Source: Parendozoicomonas haliclonae (GTDB lineage Bacteria; Pseudomonadota; Gammaproteobacteria; Pseudomonadales; Endozoicomonadaceae). Taken from it: a DNA stretch of 64,000 bases. The stretch spans positions 108,955 through 172,954 of the forward strand of contig NZ_FWPT01000012.1 of NCBI RefSeq assembly GCF_900174585.1. The letters are read 5' to 3'. The notes below the pieces were generated by a model, which did no database searches, was not told the DNA's origin, and saw only the letters and a list, made by a program, of their open reading frames with translations. The position numbers and the translations under genes are program-made. Positions 47,972 to 57,406 of the stretch are shown one piece after another. Numbering within the stretch: the first letter of the stretch is position 1; each line of letters begins with the position of its first letter.

Positions 47972-49363
47972 CTACAGCAACTCTTCCGGAGGAGGTGTGC
48001 AGCTCAGGCGATCGCCCAGCAGCTCTTCCAGAGTTGGAATCAGGAAGGAGTCATCCTCACAGGCAAAGCTGATAGAAGTACCTGAGGTTCCAGCACGGCC
48101 GGTACGGCCGATACGGTGAACGTAATCTTCCGGATCTTCCGGCAGGTTGTAGTTCACCACATGGGAGATGCCATCGATGTGGATGCCACGACCAGCCACA
48201 TCGGTGGCCACCAGAATACGCAGCTTGCCGGAACGGAAATCTTCCAGCGTTTTTACTCGCTTCTTCTGAGGCACATCGCCGGACAGCATATCGGCTTTCA
48301 GACCATCCTTGCGCAGCTTCTCGGTCAGGCGGCGAGTCTGGTCACGGCGATTAGTGAACACTATCACCCGTTCCAGGTTCTGGCGAGTGATCAGGTTGCA
48401 CAGAACCTGATACTTCTGCTCGGAGCTGATAATCCATACCTGCTGATCCACAGTATCCGTCGCCACGCTGTCCGGCTCGATTTCTACTTTGAGCGGGTTC
48501 CAGGTCCACTGCTCACCCAGGCGCAGAACGTCTTCGCTGAAGGTCGCAGAGAACAGCAGGGTCTGACGGTCACCTGGACGTGGAGTCGAGCGGATAATAC
48601 GACGAACCTGTGGGATAAAGCCCATATCGAGCATGCGGTCGGCTTCGTCGATCACCATGGTTTCGGTCAGATCAAGGAAGATATCCCGGCGCTCGCAGTA
48701 ATCGAGCAGACGACCCGGTGTTGCCACCAGAATATCGACATACTCTTTCTGCAGCTGCTGGCGCTGCTTCTCGTAATCCATACCACCGACAACCATCACG
48801 CAGTGTAGGTTGGTGTACTTGGTCAGCGCCTGAGCATCCTTGTGAATCTGCATGGCCAACTCACGGGTTGGTGCAATCACCAGGGCGCGGGGCTCACCCA
48901 GGAAGCGTTCATCCGGGGCTGGAATTTCCATCAACTGCTTGATGGTGGCGATCAAGAAGGCGGCGGTCTTACCGGTACCGGTCTGGGCCTTACCGATGGC
49001 ATCACGGCCCTGCAGGGTAGCGCCCAGAACTTCAGCCTGAATAGGCGTGCAGTATTTGAAACCAAGATCGGCAATGCCGTGCATCAGAGGCAGTGGCAGA
49101 TCAAAGTCATGGAAGCGGGCCTTGCCCGGCTCTTCCGGTACCTGAAACTGGCCGAGATCCCAGGATTGGTCAGCCACTTTGGCTGGACGGTTCTTGCGAT
49201 GGGGATGACGGCTGCGACGGGTTTTGTTGCCTTCGTTGCGGGATCCTGCGGCTTTTTTTCCAGAGGCGGGGGCCTGTGAGCCAGATGCTTTGCTCTGCGG
49301 CGCATCCTTGCCCTGGTTGTTCCGGTGCTTGGACCGGTTGAAGATATTTAGAAAACCACTCAA
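47972..49363 (-). CDS. rhlB: RhlB-type DEAD-box RNA helicase
   Basis: The product is an ATP-dependent RNA helicase; RhlB works with RNase E in the degradosome. The 463-residue product has a basic low-complexity N-terminus (about 1-65), then the Q motif, motif [10 protein letters not shown], Ia PTRELAMQ, Ib [32 protein letters not shown] and [12 protein letters not shown]. The C-terminus ends CTPPPEELL. The [18 protein letters not shown] stretch favours RhlB over RhlE or SrmB. The basic N-terminus probably contacts RNA. Confidence 0.9.
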   Translation of the reverse strand: MSGFLNIFNRSKHRNNQGKDAPQSKASGSQAPASGKKAAGSRNEGNKTRRSRHPHRKNRPAKVADQSWDLGQFQVPEEPGKARFHDFDLPLPLMHGIADLGFKYCTPIQAEVLGATLQGRDAIGKAQTGTGKTAAFLIATIKQLMEIPAPDERFLGEPRALVIAPTRELAMQIHKDAQALTKYTNLHCVMVVGGMDYEKQRQQLQKEYVDILVATPGRLLDYCERRDIFLDLTETMVIDEADRMLDMGFIPQVRRIIRSTPRPGDRQTLLFSATFSEDVLRLGEQWTWNPLKVEIEPDSVATDTVDQQVWIISSEQKYQVLCNLITRQNLERVIVFTNRRDQTRRLTEKLRKDGLKADMLSGDVPQKKRVKTLEDFRSGKLRILVATDVAGRGIHIDGISHVVNYNLPEDPEDYVHRIGRTGRAGTSGTSISFACEDDSFLIPTLEELLGDRLSCTPPPEELL

Positions 49364-49511
49364 ACCTGGTTCTTTCCTTAGTCGAAAAGTTGCGCAGCAG
49401 ATAGGTTTCTACAGGCTTTAGGAAGGCTGAGAGTATGCTGCTATAAAATGCTATTAAATGTCTGTCCAGCATTATCGGTGGAGTGGGGGCTCTTGTCGAC
49501 AGTCGGGCGAG

Positions 49512-49790
49512 TTAATATTCGTCGACGTAGTAATCATCCTGCTGAGGATTGTGCTTCTTGAGCATCTGTCCTTCTGCCTGAAAGCGACGGATCACCCGGC
49601 CAAGGGATGATCTTTCCCGCTCTCGCTCGGCACGGGTGCGGCGGCGCCGAACCCAGCGACGGGTATTGGGGCTGATGACCACATACATCAAGGCAAAGAA
49701 GCTTTTCTCTTCCTCGAAATTTGCCATGGCCGTATTGATATTATTGAGGCCAGTCGGGGGCATGTTGTTGGGAAAGTTAATTCCGCTCAT
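49512..49790 (-). CDS. Small arginine-rich protein, unknown
   Basis: This 92-residue protein was not recognised. It has an Asn/Pro-rich N-terminus, a short hydrophobic piece (FFALMYVVIS, too short to call a membrane helix), then an Arg-dense stretch (NTRRWVRRRRTRAERERERS) that could bind nucleic acid or acidic lipids, and an acidic Tyr-rich end (DDYYVDEY). A good AGGAG precedes ATG 49790, which supports it being real. No operon partner is obvious. Confidence 0.6.
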   Translation of the reverse strand: MSGINFPNNMPPTGLNNINTAMANFEEEKSFFALMYVVISPNTRRWVRRRRTRAERERERSSLGRVIRRFQAEGQMLKKHNPQQDDYYVDEY

Positions 49791-49955
49791 GACTCACTCC
49801 TGAAGCATCACTATCAAGATTCACACTTGTTACACACTATTGGAAAGCCGGGCTGGGGTTGAGTTCCCGAAAAACGGGGAAAATCAGCGAAAGGAGGGGG
49901 TATATTGGCTTTTGGAATAAAGGAAATTAATTTTAATTAAACTCGGTTATCTAAA

Positions 49956-49982
49956 CCCCATGCCGAACCGGCCGGCATGGGG
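49956..49982 (-). terminator. Terminator of pyrBI
   Basis: A 10-bp perfect stem (CCCCATGCCG / CGGCATGGGG) with a 7-nt loop is followed on the minus strand by TTTAG, 10 bp after the pyrI stop. Confidence 0.75.
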
Positions 49983-49992
49983 ATCGGCAGGT

Positions 49993-50454
49993 TTACAGAC
50001 CGGCAACAATATCCTTGCTGAAGCTCTTCTCACAGTAGCGGCATTTCAGCTGAATATCGTTATTACGTTCCTTGATAGCAAAGGAGCTCTGCACTGGCTC
50101 GTTGTGGGTGATGCAGTTGGAGTTCGGGCACTCAAACACCCCTTCCAGCTTCTCCGGCACGCTCATCTTGAACTTGGCACGAACGGCATAGTTCTCAATC
50201 ACGTTGATGGTGGCCTGAGGTGCGAACAGCCCCAGCTCGCTGGCTTCGGTCTCATTAAACAGGCGGTTTTCCACCTTGATAATATCTTTCAGGCCCAGCT
50301 CCTTGCTGGGCAGATTGAAACCGACGGTGATACGCAGGTCGGTGCCCAGCAGCTGCAGCTGACTGAGGATTTTGACGCCCTGACCGGCCGGGATGTGATC
50401 GATAACTGTACCGGTGCCGATGGCTTCAACCTGGAGTTTTTTCTTCTCAACCAT
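49993..50454 (-). CDS. pyrI: Aspartate carbamoyltransferase regulatory chain
   Basis: PyrI binds CTP/UTP or ATP and transmits allosteric control to PyrB in the dodecameric enzyme. The 153-residue product has the N-terminal nucleotide-binding domain (VEAIGTGTVIDHIPAGQGVK) and a C-terminal zinc domain with four cysteines (CPNSNC and CRYC). Length equals E. coli PyrI (153). It follows pyrB by 39 bp. This enteric-type PyrBI differs from the PyrB-PyrC' type of Pseudomonas. Confidence 0.97.
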   Translation of the reverse strand: MVEKKKLQVEAIGTGTVIDHIPAGQGVKILSQLQLLGTDLRITVGFNLPSKELGLKDIIKVENRLFNETEASELGLFAPQATINVIENYAVRAKFKMSVPEKLEGVFECPNSNCITHNEPVQSSFAIKERNNDIQLKCRYCEKSFSKDIVAGL

Positions 50455-50493
50455 GTTTTCTGAATCTCCTGAAAATTCCTGAAAGTGCGCCGG

Positions 50494-51417
50494 TTAAATG
50501 TTTTCGTTCAGCAGCAGAGCCAGTAGGGCTTCCCGGGCGTACACACCATTTTCAGCCTGCTCGAAGTAGTAGGCGTGTGGCGTGCGATCTACATCAACAG
50601 TGATTTCGTCGATGCGTGGCAGCGGGTGCAGAACGCGCATGTTCGGCTTGGCTTCTTTCAGGTGCTCTGCGGTCAGGATGTAGCGGGAGGCCAGATGTTT
50701 GTACTCGGTCTCGTCAAAGCGCTCTTTCTGAACGCGGGTCATGTAGATGATATCCGCTTCATGGGCGACTTCATGGAAGTCTTCCGCTCGCTTGAAACTG
50801 ATGCCGGCATCGGCAAAGTCTTGCAACAGGTAGTCCGGCATATACAGCTCATCCGGGGCCAGGAAGGTGAACTCGGCGCCAAAGTGGCAGAGCGCCTGAG
50901 CCAGGGAGTGAACGGTGCGGCCGTACTTCAGGTCACCACAGAAGGCCACTTTCAAGCCATCCAGTGTACCCTGGGATTCATAGATGCTGAACAGGTCGAG
51001 CAAGGTTTGGGTCGGGTGCTGGTTGGAGCCGTCACCACCGTTAATGATCGGTGAAGACGAGAACTCGGAGGCCAGACGGGCTGCGCCTTCCTGTGGATGA
51101 CGCATAACCACTGCATCGGTATAGGAGGAGATAACCTGGATGGAGTCAGCCAGGGTTTCACCCTTTTTCGCTAGCGAGGTGTTGCCGCCATCGGCGAAAC
51201 CGATAATGGTTCCGCCCAGGCGCTGAACCGCAGTTTCAAAGGAGAGGCGGGTACGGGTGGAAGCTTCAAAGAAGCAGCTGGCGATCACCTTCCCAGCCAG
51301 CAAATCCGGGTTGGGCACCTGTTTCAGCGTGGCGGCCGTTGAGACGATCAGCTCCAGTTCATCCCGGGTAAGGTCAGTGATGGAGACGATATGCTTCTGG
51401 TAAAGCGGGTTGCTCAT
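50494..51417 (-). CDS. pyrB: Aspartate carbamoyltransferase catalytic chain
   Basis: PyrB makes carbamoyl-aspartate, the committed step of pyrimidine synthesis. The 307-residue product has the carbamoyl-phosphate-binding motif [11 protein letters not shown] and the downstream HPTQTLLDL. The aspartate-binding loop MTRVQKERF and the HPLPRIDEI motif are also present. ATG 51417 overlaps the stop of an upstream leader frame by 4 bp. Regulation by UTP-sensitive attenuation is indicated by the leader hairpin at 51571-51601. Confidence 0.97.
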   Translation of the reverse strand: MSNPLYQKHIVSITDLTRDELELIVSTAATLKQVPNPDLLAGKVIASCFFEASTRTRLSFETAVQRLGGTIIGFADGGNTSLAKKGETLADSIQVISSYTDAVVMRHPQEGAARLASEFSSSPIINGGDGSNQHPTQTLLDLFSIYESQGTLDGLKVAFCGDLKYGRTVHSLAQALCHFGAEFTFLAPDELYMPDYLLQDFADAGISFKRAEDFHEVAHEADIIYMTRVQKERFDETEYKHLASRYILTAEHLKEAKPNMRVLHPLPRIDEITVDVDRTPHAYYFEQAENGVYAREALLALLLNENI

Positions 51418-51668
51418 TGTGTGCGTACCTGTCCATTGGGCATTGTAAGCCTGCGTGCTTCAGATATAAGACACAGTCCTTGTTCTTTGTGGAATGTCGG
51501 TCGGGTCTTACAGCAGGTTGCAGGTTGGGTGGTGATGAGGGGAGTTCGACTGGCTGATGGTTTTTCAGCCAAAAAAAAGCCCCTGAATAGAGGGGCTTTT
51601 TCAAAAAAATAAATTATCTCCGGCAGGCAGCGGCGCTGAAAAGTGGAGGAAGTCTGTGCTGCCATCAT
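51414..51668 (-). CDS. Possible PyrL-type leader peptide of pyrBI
   Basis: An 84-codon frame starts at ATG 51668 (or 51665). It crosses a T-rich stretch (codons ATT TAT TTT TTT), then the attenuator hairpin, and ends with TGA overlapping the pyrB ATG. E. coli PyrL (44 residues) likewise is translated across the attenuator so that a ribosome closely following slow polymerase at low UTP prevents termination. The ribosome-binding site is weak, and the extension to pyrB is unlike E. coli. Confidence 0.55.
   Translation of the reverse strand: MMAAQTSSTFQRRCLPEIIYFFEKAPLFRGFFLAEKPSASRTPLITTQPATCCKTRPTFHKEQGLCLISEARRLTMPNGQVRTQ
51571..51601 (-). terminator. pyrBI attenuator
   Basis: On the minus strand AAAAAGCCCCT and AGGGGCTTTTT form an 11-bp stem with a 6-nt loop, followed by T's (eight in all). 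It lies about 150 bp before pyrB and is preceded by the T-rich pause region, as in the E. coli pyrBI leader. Confidence 0.9.
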
Positions 51669-51861
51669 AAAACGTTCGGGTTCCGTCGGTGTTTATGGTC
51701 GTGGGACGTACGTTATTATCAGCTGGTTGTACCAGTCTTTATTCTCGCTCTCTCAAGGCTTTGGATGCTTTTGATTAATCAGCCTTAAGATGAATTGTGC
51801 GGAATTGTACGTACCTCTATAGTGGTGTCAACACTCTTTACGAAGCATAAAAGAGACGCTG

Positions 51862-51895
51862 ACGACTGGCAACTGTTGCTCTTTATGCCAGTCGT
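51862..51895 (-). terminator. Likely terminator of the nrd operon
   Basis: A perfect 10-bp stem (ACGACTGGCA / TGCCAGTCGT) begins at the ferredoxin gene stop. CTCTTTTA follows about 9 nt after the stem on the minus strand, so termination efficiency is uncertain. Confidence 0.5.
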
Positions 51896-52189
51896 TCAGG
51901 CTGATGCCTTGCGCTGTTGCAGTTCTGTCAGGGGCTGGGGCAGGGCGACGGTCACATCACTGTTGGCTTTGCAGCAGCAGGGCAGAATATGCCCTTCCTG
52001 TACGAAAGCCAGCGGCTCTTCCTGATACTCGACATCCCCGTCAATCAGTTTGATCTGGCAACAGCCGCAGTACCCCTGGCGACACTGGTACTCCATGGCA
52101 ATATTTTCACTTTCCAGTGCTTCCAGCAGGGTGGCTTCCGCACGGGGCAGAAAGCTGTAACCATCCTGAATCTTTACAATATTTGCCAT
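51896..52189 (-). CDS. yfaE: 2Fe-2S ferredoxin, YfaE-like
   Basis: YfaE maintains the diferric-tyrosyl radical cofactor of NrdB by supplying electrons. The 97-residue plant-type ferredoxin has the cluster motif CRQGYCGCC (C-x4-C-x2-C) and the distal cysteine in LPCCC. It is the last gene of nrdA-nrdB-yfaE, the same order as in E. coli. Confidence 0.92.
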   Translation of the reverse strand: MANIVKIQDGYSFLPRAEATLLEALESENIAMEYQCRQGYCGCCQIKLIDGDVEYQEEPLAFVQEGHILPCCCKANSDVTVALPQPLTELQQRKASA

Positions 52190-52250
52190 GGAGCTATTCC
52201 TTGTTGGAGCTAACCCCTATTGGAGCTAGCCCTTATAGGGTCAACCGCGT

Positions 52251-53381
52251 TTACAGAGAGAAGTCGTTGAAGTCGTCGGTATCGACATCGCTATCAACCT
52301 GGCCAACCAGATAAGAGCTGACTTCCACTTCCTGCGGTGCAACCTGCACATTATCACTGTTCAACCAGCTGCTCATCCACGGCAGTGGATTCTGCTTGTT
52401 CTCAAACGGTGACTCGAAACCAACCGCTAGCATACGCTGGGTGGTGATGTATTCGACATAGTCAGCCAGGATCTCTTTGTTCAGACCGATCATGGATCCG
52501 TCACGGAACAGGTAGGCTGCCCACTCTTTTTCCTGCTCGGCCGCATCAATAAAGATCTGGCGGGCTTCGTCTTTCAGTTCGGTAGCGATCTCGGCCATTT
52601 CCGGGTCATCGCGGCCGGAGGCCATAAGCTGCAGCATATGCTGGGTGCCGGTCAGGTGCAGGGCTTCATCCCGGGCGATCAGCTTGATGATCTTGGCATT
52701 ACCTTCCATGGTGGCGCGCTCGGCGAAAGCAAAGCTGCAGGCAAAACTGACGTAGAAGCGGATCGCTTCCAGCACGTTCACTGATACCAGAGTCAGGTAG
52801 AGTTTCTTTTTCAGATCCCGGCGGGAGACAGTAATTGTTTCGCCATTAATGGTGTGCTCACCTTCACCAAAGGTGCTGTACAGCTGTACACCTTCAATCA
52901 GGGCATCGTAGTGGCGAGTGATCGCTGTGGCCCGGGAAACGATGGCGTCGTTACTGATGATGTCATCGAACACCTTGGAAGGGTCGGTGAGTACGTTACG
53001 CATAATATGCGTGTAGGAGCGGGAGTGAATGGTTTCACTGAACGCCCAGGTCTCAATCCAGGTTTCCAGCTCTGGCAGGGAGACGATCGGTAGCAGGGCA
53101 ACGTTCGGGGAGCGACCCTGAATGGAATCCAGCAGAGTCTGGTATTTAAGGTTGCTCAGGAAGATGTGCTGCTCATGCTCGGGGAGCTTGGCAAAGTCAC
53201 TGCGGTCATTGGACAGGTCCACTTCTTCCGGGCGCCAGAAAAACGACAGCTGTTTTTCAATTAGCTGCTCAAAGATCGAGAACTTCTGGACATCATAACG
53301 GGCCACATTGACATTCTGGCCGAAAAACATCGGCTCTTTGGTGGCATCAAAATTATTCTGGTTAAACGTGGTGTAAGCCAT
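52251..53381 (-). CDS. nrdB: Class Ia ribonucleotide reductase, beta subunit
   Basis: NrdB houses the diiron centre and the tyrosyl radical used by NrdA. The 376-residue product matches E. coli NrdB. The radical tyrosine is Y123 in HSRSYTHIM, the equivalent of E. coli Y122. Iron ligands are recognisable in [11 protein letters not shown] and in [14 protein letters not shown]. It lies 91 bp downstream of nrdA and 61 bp before yfaE. Confidence 0.97.
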   Translation of the reverse strand: MAYTTFNQNNFDATKEPMFFGQNVNVARYDVQKFSIFEQLIEKQLSFFWRPEEVDLSNDRSDFAKLPEHEQHIFLSNLKYQTLLDSIQGRSPNVALLPIVSLPELETWIETWAFSETIHSRSYTHIMRNVLTDPSKVFDDIISNDAIVSRATAITRHYDALIEGVQLYSTFGEGEHTINGETITVSRRDLKKKLYLTLVSVNVLEAIRFYVSFACSFAFAERATMEGNAKIIKLIARDEALHLTGTQHMLQLMASGRDDPEMAEIATELKDEARQIFIDAAEQEKEWAAYLFRDGSMIGLNKEILADYVEYITTQRMLAVGFESPFENKQNPLPWMSSWLNSDNVQVAPQEVEVSSYLVGQVDSDVDTDDFNDFSL

Positions 53382-53472
53382 GTTTGTGTTCTTCCTGCAG
53401 GGCTGCCCGTTTCAGGAGCCCTGCATTAACCGTCAGTGGATGAATAGTTTACAAAGTCATTCTGGGGCGCAA

Positions 53473-55749
53473 TCAGATCTTGCAGGCGCCGCCGGCACAG
53501 CCATCGTCTTCCTGCTCGACATGCTGGGCGTCGCTCGCCCCATCCCGGGTGTTGTGGTAGTACATGGTCTTCACCCCGAGTTTGTAGGCATTCAGCAGGT
53601 CAGTCAGCATCGCTTTCACCGGCACCTTGCCCCCCTCGAAGCGACTTGGGTCGTAGTTGGTGTTGGCGGAAATGGTCTGATCGACAAACTTCTGCATAAT
53701 CGCGACCAGCCGCAGGTAGCCGGTGTTGTTCGGGATGTTCCACAGCAGTTCGTAATGGTGACGAAGTGTGTCGGACTCCGGCACCACCTGCTTGAGAATA
53801 CCGTCTTTACTGGCTTTCACGCTGACGAAACCGCGCGGCGGCTCAATACCGTTGGTGGCATTGGAGATCTGCGAAGAGGTTTCGGACGGCATGAGTGCCG
53901 TCAGGGTGGAGTTGCGCAGACCATGGGTCTTGATCTCTTCCCGCAGGCTTTCCCAGTCGAGACGCAGTTCGGTATTGCAGACTTCGTCCAGCTCTTTTTT
54001 GTAGGTGTCGATTGGCAGAATGCCCTGGCTGTACAGCGTCTCGTTAAACTTCGGACAGGCGCCTTTCTCTTTAGCCAGCTGGTTGGAAGCTTTCAGCAGG
54101 TAGTACTGAATGGCTTCAAAGGTTTTGTGCGTCAGAGCATTACCGGAACCATCAGAATAACGGGCACCATTCTTGGCCAGATAGTAGGCGTAGTTGATGA
54201 CACCCACACCCAGCGGTCGACGACCCATGGTGGCATTACGTGCTGCTGCGACCGGGTAATCTTGGTAATCAAGCAGGCTGTCGAGAGCGCGGACGATCAG
54301 ATCAGACAACTCTTCCAGCTGGTTCAGACCATCGACCTTGCCAAGGTTAAAGGCAGCCAGAGTACACAGGGCAATCTCGGCGTTCTCGTCGTGGATATCT
54401 TCCAGTGGCTTGGTCGGCAGGGCGATTTCCAGACACAGGTTGCTCTGGCGGATCGGTGCGACCTTGGCATCGAACGGGCTGTGGGTATTGCAGTGATCGA
54501 CGTTCTGCAGATAGATGCGACCGGTGCTGGCACGTTCCTGGGCAAACAGGGTGAACAGTTCGACCGCTTTTAAGGTCTTCTTACGGATGCTGCCGTCTTG
54601 TTCATATTTGACGTACAGCTCCTCGAACTTTTCCTGATCTTCAAAGAAGGCATCGTAGAGGCCTGGTACATCACTTGGCGAGAACAGGGTGATATTGCCG
54701 CCCTTGATCAGACGCTGGTACATCAGGCGGTTAAACTGCACGCCGTAATCCAGATGACGTACCCGGTTATCTTCCACGCCGCGGTTATTCTTCAATACCA
54801 GCAGGTTTTCGACTTCAAGATGCCAGAGCGGGTAGAACAGGGTGGCTGCACCACCACGGACTCCGCCTTGGGAGCAGGACTTCACTGCAGTCTGGAAGTA
54901 CTTATAGAACGGAATACAACCGGTATGGAAAGCATCACCGCCGCGAATCGGGCTGCCGATGGCACGGATGCGGCCGGCGTTAATGCCAATGCCAGCCCGC
55001 TGGCTGACATACTTCACAATGGCACTGGCAGTGGCATTGATGGAATCCAGGGAATCACCACACTCAATCAGTACGCAGGAGCTGAACTGGCGAGTCGGAG
55101 TTCGCACGCCGGACATGATCGGTGTTGGCAGTGAGATCATGAACTGGGATGTGGCATCGTAGAAACGACGGATAAAGTCCAGTCGGGTCTCTTTCGGGTA
55201 GCCGCTGAACAGGCTAGCCCCAATCAGGGCATACAGGAACTGCGGGCTTTCATAATATTCTTTGGTCACCCGGTTCTGGACCAGATACTTGCCTTCCAGC
55301 TGTTTTACTGCGGCGTAGCTGAAGTGCATATCCCGGCTGTGGTCGATAAAACCGTTGATCTCGTCGAGCTCTTCCCGGGTGTAATCGGTCAGTAGGGCTG
55401 CGTCGTATTTCTTCAGTTCCACCAGTCGGACAACATGGTCGTACAGCTGCGGAGGCTCAAACTCACCGAAGGCTTTTTTACGCAGATGGAAAATGGCCAG
55501 GCGGGCCGCCATATACTGGTAGTCGGGGGCATCAATGGAGATCAGATCGGCCGCTGACTTGATCAGGGTTTCATGGATCTCGGTGGTCGGGATGCCGTTG
55601 TAAAACTGGATATGTGCCTTCAGCTCCACCTCGGAGACAGACACATTGTTGAGTCCCTTCGCTGCCCAGGTGATTACCTTGTGAATTTTTTCAAGGTCAA
55701 TAGCTTCCTGCTGTCCGTTTCGTTTGGTGACCTGAAGAGTTTCGCTCAT
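53473..55749 (-). CDS. nrdA: Class Ia ribonucleotide reductase, alpha subunit
   Basis: NrdA reduces ribonucleoside diphosphates to deoxy forms. The 758-residue product (E. coli 761) has an N-terminal ATP-cone (VTKRNGQQEAIDLEKIHKVI) for overall activity control by ATP/dATP. The catalytic core has the active-site cysteine in NVDHCNTHSPF, the SNLCLEI segment, and the C-terminal redox pair CAGGACKI. ATG 55749 is used; an upstream in-frame start would add a non-conserved 24 residues. NrdR boxes lie upstream. Confidence 0.97.
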   Translation of the reverse strand: MSETLQVTKRNGQQEAIDLEKIHKVITWAAKGLNNVSVSEVELKAHIQFYNGIPTTEIHETLIKSAADLISIDAPDYQYMAARLAIFHLRKKAFGEFEPPQLYDHVVRLVELKKYDAALLTDYTREELDEINGFIDHSRDMHFSYAAVKQLEGKYLVQNRVTKEYYESPQFLYALIGASLFSGYPKETRLDFIRRFYDATSQFMISLPTPIMSGVRTPTRQFSSCVLIECGDSLDSINATASAIVKYVSQRAGIGINAGRIRAIGSPIRGGDAFHTGCIPFYKYFQTAVKSCSQGGVRGGAATLFYPLWHLEVENLLVLKNNRGVEDNRVRHLDYGVQFNRLMYQRLIKGGNITLFSPSDVPGLYDAFFEDQEKFEELYVKYEQDGSIRKKTLKAVELFTLFAQERASTGRIYLQNVDHCNTHSPFDAKVAPIRQSNLCLEIALPTKPLEDIHDENAEIALCTLAAFNLGKVDGLNQLEELSDLIVRALDSLLDYQDYPVAAARNATMGRRPLGVGVINYAYYLAKNGARYSDGSGNALTHKTFEAIQYYLLKASNQLAKEKGACPKFNETLYSQGILPIDTYKKELDEVCNTELRLDWESLREEIKTHGLRNSTLTALMPSETSSQISNATNGIEPPRGFVSVKASKDGILKQVVPESDTLRHHYELLWNIPNNTGYLRLVAIMQKFVDQTISANTNYDPSRFEGGKVPVKAMLTDLLNAYKLGVKTMYYHNTRDGASDAQHVEQEDDGCAGGACKI

Positions 55750-55784
55750 GCCCTGCCTATTACCCTGTTGTGTGCTGCTGGGGA

Positions 55785-55800
55785 GCACTATATGTAGTGG
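55785..55800 (-). promoter_or_regulatory. Possible NrdR box in the nrdA leader
   Basis: GCACTATATGTAGTGG matches about 13 of 16 positions of the NrdR consensus (ACACWATATATWGTGT) and is nearly palindromic. It stands alone 36 bp before nrdA, so it is less sure than the tandem pair further upstream. Confidence 0.5.
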
Positions 55801-55821
55801 TTCTGCTGACGGCGTCAGCAA

Positions 55822-56073
55822 CGGTCTTATAACTACACAGCCACAAATAAAGTAGCTGAAGTGCCGGTTTGGAATATTAAGGGGCTCTTTTCAGGCACAA
55901 GGGAAGGGCGGCCAGTTCTGAAAAAACAGAGCTGAACATGTCACTTTTGGCTTGTGTCTGTCAGAGAATCAACCGCTGAACTGTGCTTATGGCTTGTAGA
56001 GGGTGGAGAGCCCTTTAATACAGATCCCTGCACTGAATCGGTTGTTTCAAAGCCCGCTGTGTTCCGTGTTGGG
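55822..56073. other. Long leader region of nrdA, no gene seen
   Basis: No supported coding sequence is present. If transcription starts near 56100, this is untranslated nrdA leader. I see no recognisable riboswitch. Confidence 0.45.
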
Positions 56074-56089
56074 GCACTAAATGTTGTGT
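56074..56089 (-). promoter_or_regulatory. NrdR box, promoter-distal member of tandem pair
   Basis: GCACTAAATGTTGTGT matches 13 of 16 positions of the NrdR consensus. It begins exactly 31 bp from the start of the box at 56105, the three-helical-turn spacing usual for NrdR. Confidence 0.75.
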
Positions 56090-56104
56090 TTTTATTGTTT
56101 CTCT

Positions 56105-56120
56105 ACACAAGATAATGCGG
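56105..56120 (-). promoter_or_regulatory. NrdR box overlapping the nrdA -10
   Basis: ACACAAGATAATGCGG matches 12 of 16 consensus positions. It overlaps the candidate -10 element, placing bound NrdR over the promoter. Confidence 0.7.
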
Positions 56121-56137
56121 TATGCCGGTTATTGCAA
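56109..56137 (-). promoter_or_regulatory. Candidate nrdA promoter
   Basis: On the minus strand TTGCAA (56137-56132) and TATCTT (56114-56109) are 17 bp apart. Together with the NrdR boxes this would give a 5' leader of about 350 nt. Confidence 0.55.
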
Positions 56138-56413
56138 GCTGACGGCCGAACCTGACCAGGTGTCTCTGAGAGTGCAAAAAACAGCCATGTAAGTGTTTAC
56201 TTCTGCGCAAGTTAGGCGCTTTAGGCGGATGCCCAATTGCAGGAACCCCGGTTCCGATTCGGGTTTTTGTATTTATAAAATTTTGTTATCGCAGGCTAGG
56301 ACTTTATAGATTTTTTGGTTTGCGTTTTGTAAACAGGCTTTAGCAGGCGGGTAACACTACATCTTGTGGTTGTGTTTTGAGCGGCTAGTGTGGCTTTGGG
56401 TATTAAAATGACA

Positions 56414-56460
56414 GCGGGAAGGCAGTGATTCAGGTTGGAAACCGATCACTGCCTTCCCGC
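56414..56460 (-). terminator. Terminator after the ompA-like gene
   Basis: A perfect 16-bp stem (GCGGGAAGGCAGTGAT / ATCACTGCCTTCCCGC) with a 15-nt loop is followed on the minus strand by TGTCATTTTAA, 22 bp past the stop. Confidence 0.8.
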
Positions 56461-56481
56461 TAACGGAAGGCATGGGGGTCT

Positions 56482-57288
56482 TTACTGACCCTTGCGAATC
56501 ACCTTCAGCTCAACCCGGCGGTTCTTGGCCCGGCCTGGCTCACTGAGGTTATCGGCAACAGGTTCCAGCTCACCGGCTCCGGAGACGGTGACGATCCGGC
56601 TGTCGATGCCCTGATCAACAAAGAAGTTGCGCACAGCACGGGCTCTCTGCAGCGACAGAGTCTGGTTGTACTTTTCAGAACCAAAGCTGTCGGTATGGCC
56701 GGTGATGCTGATACGGGCTGCCGGATTGGCTTTCAGGACGTCTGCCTGCTGGATCAGCAGTTTGTTGGCCGCGGCCGTCAGTATGGCGGAGTCGAATTCA
56801 AAGTTCACACCGTCGAGAACGATGTTCTGTACTGGTGGACAGCCTTTACCATCAACCACAGAGCCGGCCGGTGTTCCGGGGCACAGGTCATTGGCATCGA
56901 CAATACCGTCACCATCGGTATCCAGTGGGGCCGGTTCAACAGGCTGAGGAGCAGGCTCAGCAAAAGCGACTTCTTTCTTCAGGGCACAGCCATTACTGTC
57001 AACGGCAACACCCAGCGGAGTCGCAGGGCACTGATCAGCGCTGCCCTTTACGCCATCATCGTCAGCATCCCCATCCATCATATGGCAGACCAGAGCACCA
57101 ACCAGAGCGCCACCAATCGCGCCTTTCACCGCATTGTCACCGTCATCGGCACCGCCAACACCACCACCGATTGCGGCACCGGTCGCGACGCACAGGGCCT
57201 CACGTTCAAACGAGCTCATTGATGCACAGCCACTGACCAGTGCGATAAGAAGGCCCACGGAGCTGAGCCTGATCCCTATATTTTTCAT
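56482..57288 (-). CDS. OmpA-family lipoprotein with thrombospondin type 3-like repeats
   Basis: The product is a 268-residue outer-membrane lipoprotein. The signal peptide ends in the lipobox LVSGC (Cys about 21). A glycine-rich segment (TGAAIGGGVGG) follows, then two calcium-binding TSP3-like repeats with DxDxDG patterns (DADDDGVKGSADQCP and DTDGDGIVDANDLCP). The peptidoglycan-binding OmpA domain (about 150-265) has ITGHTDSFGSEKYNQTLS and GRAKNRRVEL. It lies downstream of the TolC-like gene on the same strand. It may anchor the adhesin export site to the cell wall, which is inference. Confidence 0.88.
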   Translation of the reverse strand: MKNIGIRLSSVGLLIALVSGCASMSSFEREALCVATGAAIGGGVGGADDGDNAVKGAIGGALVGALVCHMMDGDADDDGVKGSADQCPATPLGVAVDSNGCALKKEVAFAEPAPQPVEPAPLDTDGDGIVDANDLCPGTPAGSVVDGKGCPPVQNIVLDGVNFEFDSAILTAAANKLLIQQADVLKANPAARISITGHTDSFGSEKYNQTLSLQRARAVRNFFVDQGIDSRIVTVSGAGELEPVADNLSEPGRAKNRRVELKVIRKGQ

Positions 57289-57406
57289 GTTGTGTGTTTC
57301 CAGAGAGTTATTCTTCTTTCCATGAACATGCCCACATCCTTTCTCGCCAGAGTGGGCAACTTTCGCTCAGGGCTATCTTATTACTTCGCGCCGGGTTTGT
57401 CCGGCT

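Noticed and set aside
53380..54573. A 397-codon plus-strand open frame opposite nrdA
   Set aside because: Mirror of the strongly conserved nrdA coding frame; no start signal or family resemblance.
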